Assembly: GCA_949291125.1 (NCBI GenBank)
Contig: CASEUJ010000015.1
Span: 62,001 to 126,000 of the forward strand
Reading direction: 5' to 3'
Source of the DNA: an uncultured Ruminococcus sp.
GTDB lineage: Bacteria > Bacillota > Clostridia > Oscillospirales > Ruminococcaceae
DNA: 64,000 nt
Shown here: positions 8,457 to 16,957 of the stretch, one piece after another
Position numbering within the stretch: position 1 is the stretch's first letter
Layout: every line of letters starts with the position of its first letter
Notes under the pieces: model-generated
Told to the model about the DNA's origin: nothing
The model's database searches: none
Seen by the model: only the letters and a program-made list of their open reading frames with translations
Program-made: the position numbers and the translations under genes

Positions 8457-9538
8457 CTATGATGAAAATTACAGCAGTGATTATGGCAGGCGGCAAGGGC
8501 GAGCGATTCTGGCCGAAGAGCCGCATGCAGTATCCCAAACAATTCCTCTCTCTCACCAAAGACGGAGAAACTATGATCCAGAAGACTGTCAAGCGTCTAT
8601 TGCCCATGGTGGCGATGGAGGATATCTTTGTTGTGACCAATGTCCGCTATGCACCGCTGGTACAGGCGCAATTGCCAGATCTACCACAGCAGAATATTCT
8701 CTCCGAGCCATGCGCGCGTAATACTGCGCCTTGTATCGGGCTTGCCGCATCAGTCATCCGCAAAACATATGGCGATGCCATGATGCTGGTGCTGCCGTCT
8801 GACCATTTGATTCGCTATGAAGAGATGTATATTGATACCTTGCGTCAAGCGGTCGCCGTTGCAGAAAAGGGCGAAAACCTTGTCACCATCGGTATTACGC
8901 CGACTTATCCGGAGACAGGCTATGGCTATATCCACTTTGCACGCGACACCGACCTTGGCATGCCGGGGGTGTATCGGGTTGAGCGCTTTGTGGAAAAGCC
9001 GGACTATGAAATGGCACAGAGCTATCTGGCGTCTCACCACTATCTCTGGAACAGCGGCATGTTCGTGTGGAAAACATCCTCGATTTTATCGAATCTTGAA
9101 ACGCTCATGCCGGATGTATACAAAGGACTCATGCGGATTGAGGCGGCAATCGGTACGCCAGCATATGACGAAGTCTTAACGCAGGAATATGAGCAGCTGC
9201 GCAGCGAATCGATCGACTTTGGCGTCATGGAACATGCGGCGCATATCTACACCCTGCCGGGAAGCTTCGGCTGGGATGATGTCGGAAACTGGCTTGCGAT
9301 GGAGCGAATCAATCCCGTCAACGAAAGCGGCAATTACGTTGAGGGAGATGTGATCACCATCGACACCCAGCGTACCACCATCTGTGGCGGCAAACGGCTG
9401 ATCGCGGCAGTTGGGATCGAGAATCTGATCGTGGTGGATACCGACGATGCCATTTTGATATGCAGCAAGGACAGCACTCAAAAGGTTAAGGACGTTATCA
9501 CAAATCTGAAGATTTGTAATCGGGATGAGTTGGTGTAG
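8453..9538 (+). CDS. manC: Mannose-1-phosphate guanylyltransferase
   Basis: 361 residues, the length of single-domain ManC without the phosphomannose isomerase extension. It makes GDP-mannose from GTP and mannose 1-phosphate. The N-terminus has the nucleotidyltransferase signature AGGKGERFWPKSR, then YPKQFL, SEPCARNTAPCIGLA, LPSDHLI, ETGYGYI and FVEKPD, as in the GDP-mannose pyrophosphorylase family. The ATG overlaps the upstream stop (ATGA). It supplies the substrate for the gmd gene that follows. No mannose-6-phosphate isomerase or phosphomannomutase is present in the window, so those must lie elsewhere. Confidence 0.95.
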   Translation: MTMMKITAVIMAGGKGERFWPKSRMQYPKQFLSLTKDGETMIQKTVKRLLPMVAMEDIFVVTNVRYAPLVQAQLPDLPQQNILSEPCARNTAPCIGLAASVIRKTYGDAMMLVLPSDHLIRYEEMYIDTLRQAVAVAEKGENLVTIGITPTYPETGYGYIHFARDTDLGMPGVYRVERFVEKPDYEMAQSYLASHHYLWNSGMFVWKTSSILSNLETLMPDVYKGLMRIEAAIGTPAYDEVLTQEYEQLRSESIDFGVMEHAAHIYTLPGSFGWDDVGNWLAMERINPVNESGNYVEGDVITIDTQRTTICGGKRLIAAVGIENLIVVDTDDAILICSKDSTQKVKDVITNLKICNRDELV

Positions 9539-9669
9539 GGAAAAATCACCGCAGATATCAAAGCTGAACTTTGCTTCTTCTAAAAGGTAACGCGAAGCAA
9601 TAAGAGGGAAATATCAAATGTTGCCTTCGGCGTAAGTTATCGATCTGAATCAAAGCTGTGGGACAGCCT

Positions 9670-9707
9670 CCCTCGCTTAGCTGGCACGCCGTAGGCGTGA
9701 ATGAGGG
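9670..9707. repeat. Palindromic hairpin between manC and gmd
   Basis: CCCTC-N10-CACGCC-GTA-GGCGTG-N3-GAGGG gives a two-part hairpin in the 211-base gap, which otherwise holds no gene. A TATAAT follows at 9711-9716 but without a good -35. The shape suggests a dispersed palindromic repeat or an intercistronic stabiliser; there is no T-run, so it is not a normal terminator. Confidence 0.45.
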
Positions 9708-9731
9708 GGTTATAATATCTGTAACTGCTAA

Positions 9732-10790
<1,059 letters not shown>

Positions 10791-10874
10791 AACTTGTTCT
10801 AACAAACTCTCATAGAAGAGTGACCGAATGAAAGACTGCGCCGGTTCGGCGCATAGAACGGAGGAATCGTCACA

Positions 10875-12029
10875 TTGGAGATTGCTATGGATGCATCACC
10901 GCTGGTGAGCGCACATATGAGCGGTATCGGCTATTGTCAGGCAGGACAGCTGCAGGCGCTGGCAGAGCTTTATCCGCACGATACCATCACGCTGCAATAT
11001 TTCAATGCAAAAGAGCCGGCTGAAAAATATGACCGGCTGAAGCCGTATTTGCGCGCCAATGTGCGCACCCGAACCGCAAAGGTATCGAGTTATCTCTATC
11101 GCTTAGCGACAACGTTTCTGCCGTTTCCGATCTATCGCGGCTATTTCGGCAAGACGGCAGATGTAACCCACTTTTTTAATTATATCATACCGCCCGGGGT
11201 GTCGGGAAAGACAGTCGTCACCGTACATGATATGGTTTATAAGACCTTCCCGGAAACGGTGCGCGGCAGAACGAAATATATGCTCGATCTGGGACTGAAA
11301 AAATCCTTGCAAAGAGCCGACCGAATCGTAACAGATTCTGAGTTCTCGAAACAGGAGATCATCCGCTATTTTCCACAGTACGCCGATAAGATCCGCGTGG
11401 TCTACTGCGGCGTGGATCATAACCGTTTTTACCCGGTAAAAGATCAGAGCGCGATCGATCGGGTCAGAGCAGAATTTCAGCTGGATCGGGCGTATTTCCT
11501 GTATCTGGGCACCGTCGAGCCGCGCAAGAACTTAGAGCGTCTGGTCGAGGGCTATCACCGCTTTTGTCAGGGGAAGTCTGATCCGCCCTATCTGGTGCTT
11601 GCTGGGGGGAAGGGATGGCTGGACAGCGGTATCTATGGCAGAGTGGAACAGTTACAGCTGAAAGAACAGGTGAAGTTCACTGGCTATGTAGAGGATAGTG
11701 ATATCTGTCCGCTGATGTGTGGTGCGCTGGCGTTTGTGTTCCCGTCGATCTATGAAGGATTTGGTATGCCGCCTTTAGAGGCAATGGCGTGTGGGGTACC
11801 GGTGTTGACCTCTACGGCGGCATCGCTGCCGGAAGTGGTGGGAGATGCCGCGCTTTGCGTCGATCCGTATGCGATCGACGCCATTGCTGATGGGCTGACC
11901 CGGCTCTACGCTGATGCGCAACTGCGTGCATCTCTGCAATCGGCGGGGATGCGGCGAGCAGCGATGATGACATGGGAATCCGCTGCTGCACAGCTGTATA
12001 AGGTGTACAAGGAGGTCTGCGGTGGATAA
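10875..12029 (+). CDS. Glycosyltransferase family 4
   Basis: 384 residues, GT-B fold, retaining. The start is TTG at 10875, with GGAGGAA 8 bases upstream; the ATG four codons later has no RBS. The N-terminus [19 protein letters not shown] and the acceptor-side region lead to [27 protein letters not shown] and the C-terminal [25 protein letters not shown], the EX7E donor motif of GT4 mannosyl/rhamnosyl transferases. Its place between gmd and the RMD-like gene suggests that it uses GDP-mannose or GDP-rhamnose, but the donor is not proven. It overlaps the next gene by 8 bases. Confidence 0.93.
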   Translation: MEIAMDASPLVSAHMSGIGYCQAGQLQALAELYPHDTITLQYFNAKEPAEKYDRLKPYLRANVRTRTAKVSSYLYRLATTFLPFPIYRGYFGKTADVTHFFNYIIPPGVSGKTVVTVHDMVYKTFPETVRGRTKYMLDLGLKKSLQRADRIVTDSEFSKQEIIRYFPQYADKIRVVYCGVDHNRFYPVKDQSAIDRVRAEFQLDRAYFLYLGTVEPRKNLERLVEGYHRFCQGKSDPPYLVLAGGKGWLDSGIYGRVEQLQLKEQVKFTGYVEDSDICPLMCGALAFVFPSIYEGFGMPPLEAMACGVPVLTSTAASLPEVVGDAALCVDPYAIDAIADGLTRLYADAQLRASLQSAGMRRAAMMTWESAAAQLYKVYKEVCGG

Positions 12030-13182
12030 GCAGGAAATAAGACCCTTGCATGTGTTGCAGGTCAATAAGGCGTATTTTCCCCACATCGGGGGCATTGAAA
12101 CGTTGGTGCGCAGCTTTTCCAAGGGGTTGATCCAGCGCGGCGCAGAGGTTCGAGTGCTGGTCTGTCAGGAAAAGGGCAAGGGTGAAGAGAAAGTGGTCGA
12201 GGGCGTGCCAGTGCACTATGCCTCCAGCTTGGGGACTTACTTTTCCTGTCCCCTGTCCTTTTCATTTTTGCGTAAATTCCGACAAATGGCAAAGTGGGCG
12301 GATGTGATCGAGCTCCATGCGCCGTTTCCGTTGGGGGATCTGGCGTGTTTGCTGTCGGGCTATCAAGGTGCGGTGGTGATCGCATGGCACAGTGATGTGG
12401 TGCGACAGAAAAAACTCATGCGGTTTTATAAGCCGCTTCTGATGCGATATCTGCGGCGTGCGGATTGTATCATTGTGGCAACGCCGGGACATATCAATAG
12501 CTCGCCGATTTTGTCGCAATTCCGCGAAAAATGCCGCATCATCCCTTATGGCATCGATGTAGCGGCATACCGCGCAGTGCCGCGACTGCCGGTTCTACAA
12601 GAGCGCCAACAGGACAAATCTTCTGTCCGCGTCCTCTTTGTGGGACGATTTGTGTATTATAAGGGCATCGAGGTGTTGCTGCATGCCTTTCGCCGGGTGC
12701 ATGGCTGTGAATTGTTCTTAGTCGGGCACGGCACACCGGAGATGGAGAATAAGCTCCGAGAGATGGTACAGGGCGGCGAGATGGACGGGCGTGTCCATTT
12801 CCTCGGAAATCTCCCGGATGAAGCGCTCCGTGCGGCGTTCGCAGATTGCGACATTTTTGTGCTGCCGTCGGTGGCAAACAGCGAGGCATTCGGCATTGTC
12901 CAGCTCGAGGCTATGGTCTATGGCAAGCCGGTGATCAATACGTCTCTTGCCACAGGTGTGCCCTATGTGAGCTTAGATGGACAGACGGGATTGACTGTGC
13001 CGCCGGAAGATCCGGATGCGCTGGCGGATGCAATTCAGAAATTGGCGGACAATCCGGCATTGCGTGAGGCGTATGGCGCGGCAGCGGCAAAACGGGTGGA
13101 AGATCACTTCGACGAAGCCGATGTCCTCCGTGAAGTCCATGAAACGCTGGCAGAATTTGCAGAAAGGCGGCGTAGTACATGA
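12022..13182 (+). CDS. Glycosyltransferase family 4
   Basis: 386 residues. The GTG start at 12022 is preceded by AAGGAGG. The GT4 features are the N-terminal HVLQVNKAYFPHIGGIETLV, the central IIPYGIDVAAY, VLFVGRFVYYKGIEVLLHAF and the donor-binding SEAFGIVQLEAMVYGKPVI. It is related to, but clearly distinct from, the preceding GT4, and probably adds a second sugar to the lipid-linked glycan. It is a soluble protein that may associate peripherally with the membrane. It overlaps the neighbouring genes on both sides by 4-8 bases, which shows tight translational coupling in the glycan operon. Confidence 0.93.
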   Translation: MDKQEIRPLHVLQVNKAYFPHIGGIETLVRSFSKGLIQRGAEVRVLVCQEKGKGEEKVVEGVPVHYASSLGTYFSCPLSFSFLRKFRQMAKWADVIELHAPFPLGDLACLLSGYQGAVVIAWHSDVVRQKKLMRFYKPLLMRYLRRADCIIVATPGHINSSPILSQFREKCRIIPYGIDVAAYRAVPRLPVLQERQQDKSSVRVLFVGRFVYYKGIEVLLHAFRRVHGCELFLVGHGTPEMENKLREMVQGGEMDGRVHFLGNLPDEALRAAFADCDIFVLPSVANSEAFGIVQLEAMVYGKPVINTSLATGVPYVSLDGQTGLTVPPEDPDALADAIQKLADNPALREAYGAAAAKRVEDHFDEADVLREVHETLAEFAERRRST

Positions 13183-14126
13183 AGGCAATGATCATTGGCG
13201 GCGGCGGATTTGTCGGAAGCCATCTGGCACATCACCTCGTACAAAATCTGGGATATGTGACTACGGTCACGAAACTGCCGCATGAAAGCGCATCAACGAT
13301 CGGGTGCGAGGTTTATCCCCTTGATATTCTGGATCGGGATGCAGTACAAGCGCTGCTCATCCGTATCCGACCGGATGTGATTTTTCATTTAGCAGCGCAA
13401 TCTTCTGTAGCACAGTCGTGGAAAGCGCCGCAGCAGACTGTCGCGGTCAATATCTGCGGCAGCCTGAATGTACTGGATGCGATCCGCGGGATCGAGGGCT
13501 ATACGCCGCGCGTGATACTCATCGGGTCTGGTGAAGAATACGGAACACCGACACAAGAAACCGGGATGCTGACGGAAACGACCCCCATCCACCCGAAAAA
13601 TCCATATGCCATCACCAAGGCGGCACAGAACCAGTTCGGTACGCTTTACGCCGATGCATATGGCATGGATCTTATCATGGTGCGTGCCTTCAATCATGTG
13701 GGCCCCGGACAGTCGCCACAGTTTGTGGTATCGGATTTTTGTAAACAGGCATCTGAGATTGCCGCAGGCATCCGTTCGCCGGAGATCCATGTGGGAAATT
13801 TATCGGCAGCACGGGACTTTACCGATGTTCGGGATGTAGTGCGTGCCTATGGGCTTCTGGCACAGAAGGGAAGAGCCGGCGAAACCTATAACGTTGGCAG
13901 CGGCAGAGCGGTCGTGATCCGGGATCTGTTGGATCGGATCATCCGGCAAAGCGGCGTACGGATCCGCGTCATCCCTGATCCGGAGCGCCTTCGTCCGGTA
14001 GAAGTCCCGCGAATTTGTGCTGATATCACCAAGTTGAAGTCCGATACTGGCTGGATGCCGGAGATCACGCTCGAACAGACCATTGCAGATACGCTGGCGT
14101 TCTGGCACAGCCAGATCGATCGATAG
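13179..14126 (+). CDS. rmd: GDP-6-deoxy-D-mannose reductase (RMD-like NAD-dependent epimerase/dehydratase)
   Basis: 315 residues. Extended short-chain dehydrogenase with GGGGFVGSHLAHHL, HLAAQSSVAQSW, SGEEYG and the catalytic YAITK (YxxxK). The segment RAFNHVGPGQSPQFVVSDFCKQ (shortened: NHVGPGQSPQFVV) is the RMD signature rather than that of GDP-fucose synthase. RMD reduces the Gmd product to GDP-D-rhamnose, a rare D-sugar. Because gmd and this gene sit in one operon with two GT4 transferases, D-rhamnose is the predicted component of the surface glycan. An epimerase acting on another 6-deoxy sugar cannot be fully excluded. Confidence 0.85.
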   Translation: MKAMIIGGGGFVGSHLAHHLVQNLGYVTTVTKLPHESASTIGCEVYPLDILDRDAVQALLIRIRPDVIFHLAAQSSVAQSWKAPQQTVAVNICGSLNVLDAIRGIEGYTPRVILIGSGEEYGTPTQETGMLTETTPIHPKNPYAITKAAQNQFGTLYADAYGMDLIMVRAFNHVGPGQSPQFVVSDFCKQASEIAAGIRSPEIHVGNLSAARDFTDVRDVVRAYGLLAQKGRAGETYNVGSGRAVVIRDLLDRIIRQSGVRIRVIPDPERLRPVEVPRICADITKLKSDTGWMPEITLEQTIADTLAFWHSQIDR

Positions 14127-14144
14127 AACGGAGGGAGAACGCAC

Positions 14145-14648
14145 ATGGCAAACAAACTCGAACAAAAAGCACAGGTAGAGGAAACCAGGTTAGACAAGCC
14201 GGAATCAACGGATGTGGCAGATGTGGCAGCAAGATCGGAACTTCCGGAGGGCATGGGGTTTGGCGAACCATCTACGGTGTATGCGGAAGAAATCTGGGAT
14301 CAGCACCGAGAAAAGGAATGGCCGAAAACTGTCCACACGTTTGGCGTGCGTCAGAATCAGGTTAACCGCGGCACTGCGGCAAGATTGCGCACTCTGGAGG
14401 TCGAAAATCGCACACTCCAACTGAAAGTCGAGCATCTCGAAAAAGAGCTGGAAGCGGCGCATGTGCGGGAAAAGAAGATCTTTGGTCGCATATCACTCGA
14501 GCTCGATAAGATCCAAGCGGAGATCGATCGCGTGCGACTTTCCACCAAGCTCAACAGCAATGCGGTGGATCGCATTCTCAAGACCAGACAAGAAGAAGCC
14601 GCTGCGAGTGCCACGGATCCGGAAGAACAAGCGCAGCAGGAAAACTGA
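14145..14648 (+). CDS. Coiled-coil protein of unknown function
   Basis: 167 residues; the family was not recognised. The first 85 residues are acidic and probably disordered. Residues about 85-145 form heptad-rich helices (RLRTLEVENRTLQLKVEHLE, then a second IQAEIDRVRLS segment) consistent with a coiled coil. There is no signal peptide and no membrane span. RBS CGGAGGGAG; it starts 18 bases after the RMD gene, so it is the last gene of the glycan operon. It could scaffold or regulate the assembly enzymes, as coiled-coil partners do in some polysaccharide systems, but nothing in the sequence fixes a role. Confidence 0.7.
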   Translation: MANKLEQKAQVEETRLDKPESTDVADVAARSELPEGMGFGEPSTVYAEEIWDQHREKEWPKTVHTFGVRQNQVNRGTAARLRTLEVENRTLQLKVEHLEKELEAAHVREKKIFGRISLELDKIQAEIDRVRLSTKLNSNAVDRILKTRQEEAAASATDPEEQAQQEN

Positions 14649-14694
14649 CCCGGATTTCGCCAATTCATAACAGATAATCTGCCCAAGATTATTC

Positions 14695-14723
14695 TTGACA
14701 TTTCAAAGAAAATGTGCTATGCT
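14695..14723 (+). promoter_or_regulatory. Promoter of the pspA operon
   Basis: TTGACA (14695-14700), 17-base spacer, extended TGcTATGCT (-10 at 14718-14723). It looks sigma-A type rather than sigma-54 (no GG-N10-GC element). An ATG at 14714 lies within the promoter and therefore cannot be the pspA start. Confidence 0.82.
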
Positions 14724-14800
14724 TACAATGGAAGGCATTCGAATTGAGGTGGGAACTGAGCGAAGTCCCTGTTTGTGCACATATGGAAGGAGGACACGAG

Positions 14801-15502
14801 ATGGGTGTTTTTTCAAGGATTGGTGATATTTTGAAGGCAAATATCAATGACCTAATTGATCGGGCAGAAGATCCAGAAAAAATGGTAAAACAGATCATCC
14901 TCGATCTGCAAAAGGAAGTCAGTCAGGCGACTCAGGCACTCGGCAAAGCAATGGCGAGCGAACGCATCGCAAAGCGTCAGTGTGACAACGCCGAACAGAC
15001 GGCTGCGGATTGGGAAGAAAAGGCAAAGGCAGCACTGGCGGCCGGCGAAGTAGAGCTGGCCAAAAAAGCGCTTTCGAATAAAGTGAAAGCACAAGAAGAT
15101 CTGGAAAATTATCGTAATATGTATCAACAGATCTCTGCACAGACCGCACAGGTGCGTGAACAGGTTGAACAGCTCAAGGCAAAGCTTGAAGAGGCAAAAA
15201 GTCGCCAGGCGATGCTGGTCGCACGCGCACAGATGGCAAAGACGCAGAAAAATCTTGCACAGTCAGTCGGCGGAATCGATGCGTCCAGCGCGCTCGATAA
15301 ATTTGACCGCATGGAAGAGAAGGTTACTCGTCAAGAGGCAGAGGCAGCGGCATTTGCAGAAATGTCAGATCTTTCGAAAACCGCGGAGGAAAAGACGTTT
15401 ACCCAATTACAGCATGATGCAGCAGTAGATGCAGAATTACAGCGGTTGATGGCAGAAATGGGAAAATCTTCTGCACCACAGACAGAAGGGAGCACGATAT
15501 AA
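14801..15502 (+). CDS. pspA: PspA/IM30 family envelope-stress protein
   Basis: 233 residues. The family forms membrane-binding, ESCRT-III-like helical polymers that protect or remodel the cytoplasmic membrane. The N-terminus GVFSRIGDILKANINDLIDRAEDPEKM is the amphipathic helix plus conserved hinge (DLIDRAEDPEKM). The rest is long coiled coil rich in Ala/Gln/Glu up to about residue 215. The start at 14801 has AAGGAGGACACGAG directly upstream. It overlaps by one base (TAATG) the gene for a 51-residue membrane protein, an arrangement resembling pspA/pspB or liaH/liaI, in which a small membrane protein recruits the soluble one. Confidence 0.93.
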   Translation: MGVFSRIGDILKANINDLIDRAEDPEKMVKQIILDLQKEVSQATQALGKAMASERIAKRQCDNAEQTAADWEEKAKAALAAGEVELAKKALSNKVKAQEDLENYRNMYQQISAQTAQVREQVEQLKAKLEEAKSRQAMLVARAQMAKTQKNLAQSVGGIDASSALDKFDRMEEKVTRQEAEAAAFAEMSDLSKTAEEKTFTQLQHDAAVDAELQRLMAEMGKSSAPQTEGSTI

Positions 15503-15657
15503 TGGAATACAAATCGAAACATTCTTCCATTCTGGGACTTTTCATGGTGCTTGCGGCAATCGCAGCAGGTGTGGCGGCGATCGTCTATGCATGCATGATC
15601 CACCGGCGTCATGTGGATGACGAAAAGTGGAGGGACTATGATGAGTGTGGGCTTTGA
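15502..15657 (+). CDS. 51-residue single-span membrane protein, putative PspA partner
   Basis: The ORF starts at the ATG overlapping the pspA stop, with AGGGAG about 9 bases before it, and is 51 codons long. The predicted protein has a short basic N-terminus (MEYKSKHSS), one hydrophobic span (about residues 10-32, ILGLFMVLAAIAAGVAAIVY) and a charged C-terminal tail (HRRHVDDEKWRDYDE). It is too short for usual gene-length cut-offs. Position and topology suggest a membrane anchor or sensor for PspA, analogous to PspB or LiaI, but there is no clear sequence similarity to either. The terminator at 15685 ends the operon just after it. Confidence 0.7.
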   Translation: MEYKSKHSSILGLFMVLAAIAAGVAAIVYACMIHRRHVDDEKWRDYDECGL

Positions 15658-15684
15658 GCTTCTGATTGGAATATAATGGTTATT

Positions 15685-15716
15685 GGCAGATGCGTAAAAA
15701 CAGCATCTGCCTTTTT
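15685..15716 (+). terminator. Intrinsic terminator of the pspA operon
   Basis: Perfect 9-bp stem GGCAGATGC/GCATCTGCC with a 9-base A-rich loop, then TTTTT. Confidence 0.93.
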
Positions 15717-15794
15717 ATTTGGTGAAATAAAGGGAAGAAACAGGAATAATTATGCAGAAATATTAGAGTAAACAGAAAATATTAGAAAAAGAAG

Positions 15795-15823
15795 TTGATT
15801 TTTTAGAGAAACCATGGTATAAT
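15795..15823 (+). promoter_or_regulatory. Promoter of the DEDDh exonuclease gene
   Basis: TTGATT (15795-15800), 17-base spacer, extended TGgTATAAT (-10 at 15818-15823). It leaves a leader of about 145 bases before the GTG start. The leader holds a short hairpin around ACCGTGTGGGGTACGGT and no recognised riboswitch. Confidence 0.82.
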
Positions 15824-15974
15824 GAATATAGGCATAGAAAAAACCATAATAAGGAAAATGCTTGTTTTGATTTTGCGTCCGATTGGACAACACTGCGGGG
15901 ATCAGTGTGCACGATCGAAACCAAAACCGTGTGGGGTACGGTTGCTATCAGACTTTGGAAAGGAGGCGTCAGAG

Positions 15975-16625
15975 GTGTCTGGTGATAAAATTGTATTGGA
16001 TCTGGAATTTACACCGATCCGAGATGCTGATCTTCAGACAGTCGCGGGAAGCGAAGTGTTGGAGATCGGCGCAGTAAAGCTCGATAGGGATAACGAAAAG
16101 CTGGAGGAATTTCAGACATATGTCAAGCCGCAGTATAGTACGATTTCGTCCTATGTCACACGGATTACGGGAATTGATGATACGACCGTCGCCGATGCGC
16201 CCGACTATGCCGCGGCGATGCGTCGGTTTACGGAGTGGATTGAACCGGACAAGCCGTGTCGGTTTTATACTTGGAGCAGTTCGGATCAGAACGTCTTATT
16301 GCGTGAAGCGGATCTGAAAGAATGTGTGTTGCACGAACGGTTTTATTCCTATTGGATGGATCTTCAGCGCATCCATCAGCGGCTCTATGGATTTGCGCGG
16401 CCGATGAATCTGACTAGTGCGCTTGGATCAATGCAGATTGAATTCAAGGGGACGGAACATGGGGCGCTTGCGGATGCACGCAATACGGCAAAGTTATTAC
16501 GGGAATTGAGTGATGTGGGCGCCGTGCGAAGGCGAATCCAGGAATCAAGGATTACATACAACGGAAAGGAGTCGCATGATTTTCCGTTGCAAATTGTAAT
16601 TAAAAAAAACCATCCGAAGCGATAA
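15975..16625 (+). CDS. DEDDh-family 3'-5' exonuclease
   Basis: 216 residues. The N-terminal VLDLEFTP holds the first two metal ligands (DxE). It is followed by FQTYVKPQYSTISSYVTRITGI, the usual ExoII-type substrate loop, WSSSDQNVLL, and the last motif HGALADARNTAKLL (HxxxxD). The active site is therefore complete, as in KapD/Eri1/oligoribonuclease-like nucleases acting on short RNA or DNA. The start is the GTG at 15975 with AGGAGG 8 bases upstream; the open frame reaches 15822, but that ATG is inside the promoter -10. It is monocistronic, ending at the terminator 16723-16746. Confidence 0.9.
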   Translation: MSGDKIVLDLEFTPIRDADLQTVAGSEVLEIGAVKLDRDNEKLEEFQTYVKPQYSTISSYVTRITGIDDTTVADAPDYAAAMRRFTEWIEPDKPCRFYTWSSSDQNVLLREADLKECVLHERFYSYWMDLQRIHQRLYGFARPMNLTSALGSMQIEFKGTEHGALADARNTAKLLRELSDVGAVRRRIQESRITYNGKESHDFPLQIVIKKNHPKR

Positions 16626-16722
16626 GCAAAGAAACCTCAATGGCATGATTCTGCTGGCACGTGCCCGAAATGTCTACCGGAAAGTGGTAAAAATGATTTG
16701 ATTTGATATGATATGTTTTTTC

Positions 16723-16746
16723 ATCTCCCTTCTGGGAGATTTTTTT
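16723..16746 (+). terminator. Intrinsic terminator after the exonuclease gene
   Basis: ATCTCCC-TTCT-GGGAGAT followed by six T. Confidence 0.93.
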
Positions 16747-16781
16747 GTCAGTGTATGTCTTTGCCAGGCTTCTAGGATGGA

Positions 16782-16833
16782 ATTGCTGTCTAATTTCAAT
16801 TCCAGAAAATAGGAATGATAGAAGGACAGCAAT
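16782..16833. repeat. Long imperfect inverted repeat upstream of the GH5 gene
   Basis: ATTGCTGTC (16782-16790) pairs with GACAGCAAT (16825-16833), and the inner ATTCC/GGAAT also pairs, giving a hairpin of about 52 bases between the exonuclease terminator and the GH5 promoter. There is no T-run. It could be an operator, a decayed mobile-element end or a dispersed repeat; the sequence alone does not decide. Confidence 0.5.
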
Positions 16834-16879
16834 GCGTAGATGGTCATTCCAGTTTTGCGCAGAATATACAAAAAACATC

Positions 16880-16908
16880 TTGACATCGGCAAAAAAAGCA
16901 GCTATAAT
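16880..16908 (+). promoter_or_regulatory. Promoter of the GH5 gene
   Basis: TTGACA (16880-16885), 17-base spacer, TATAAT (16903-16908). Consensus at all twelve positions, suggesting strong expression unless repressed. Confidence 0.9.
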
Positions 16909-16957
16909 ACAATAAGAAACCAAATCAGATCTCCGACAGGAAAGGCAGGAGCTTATT

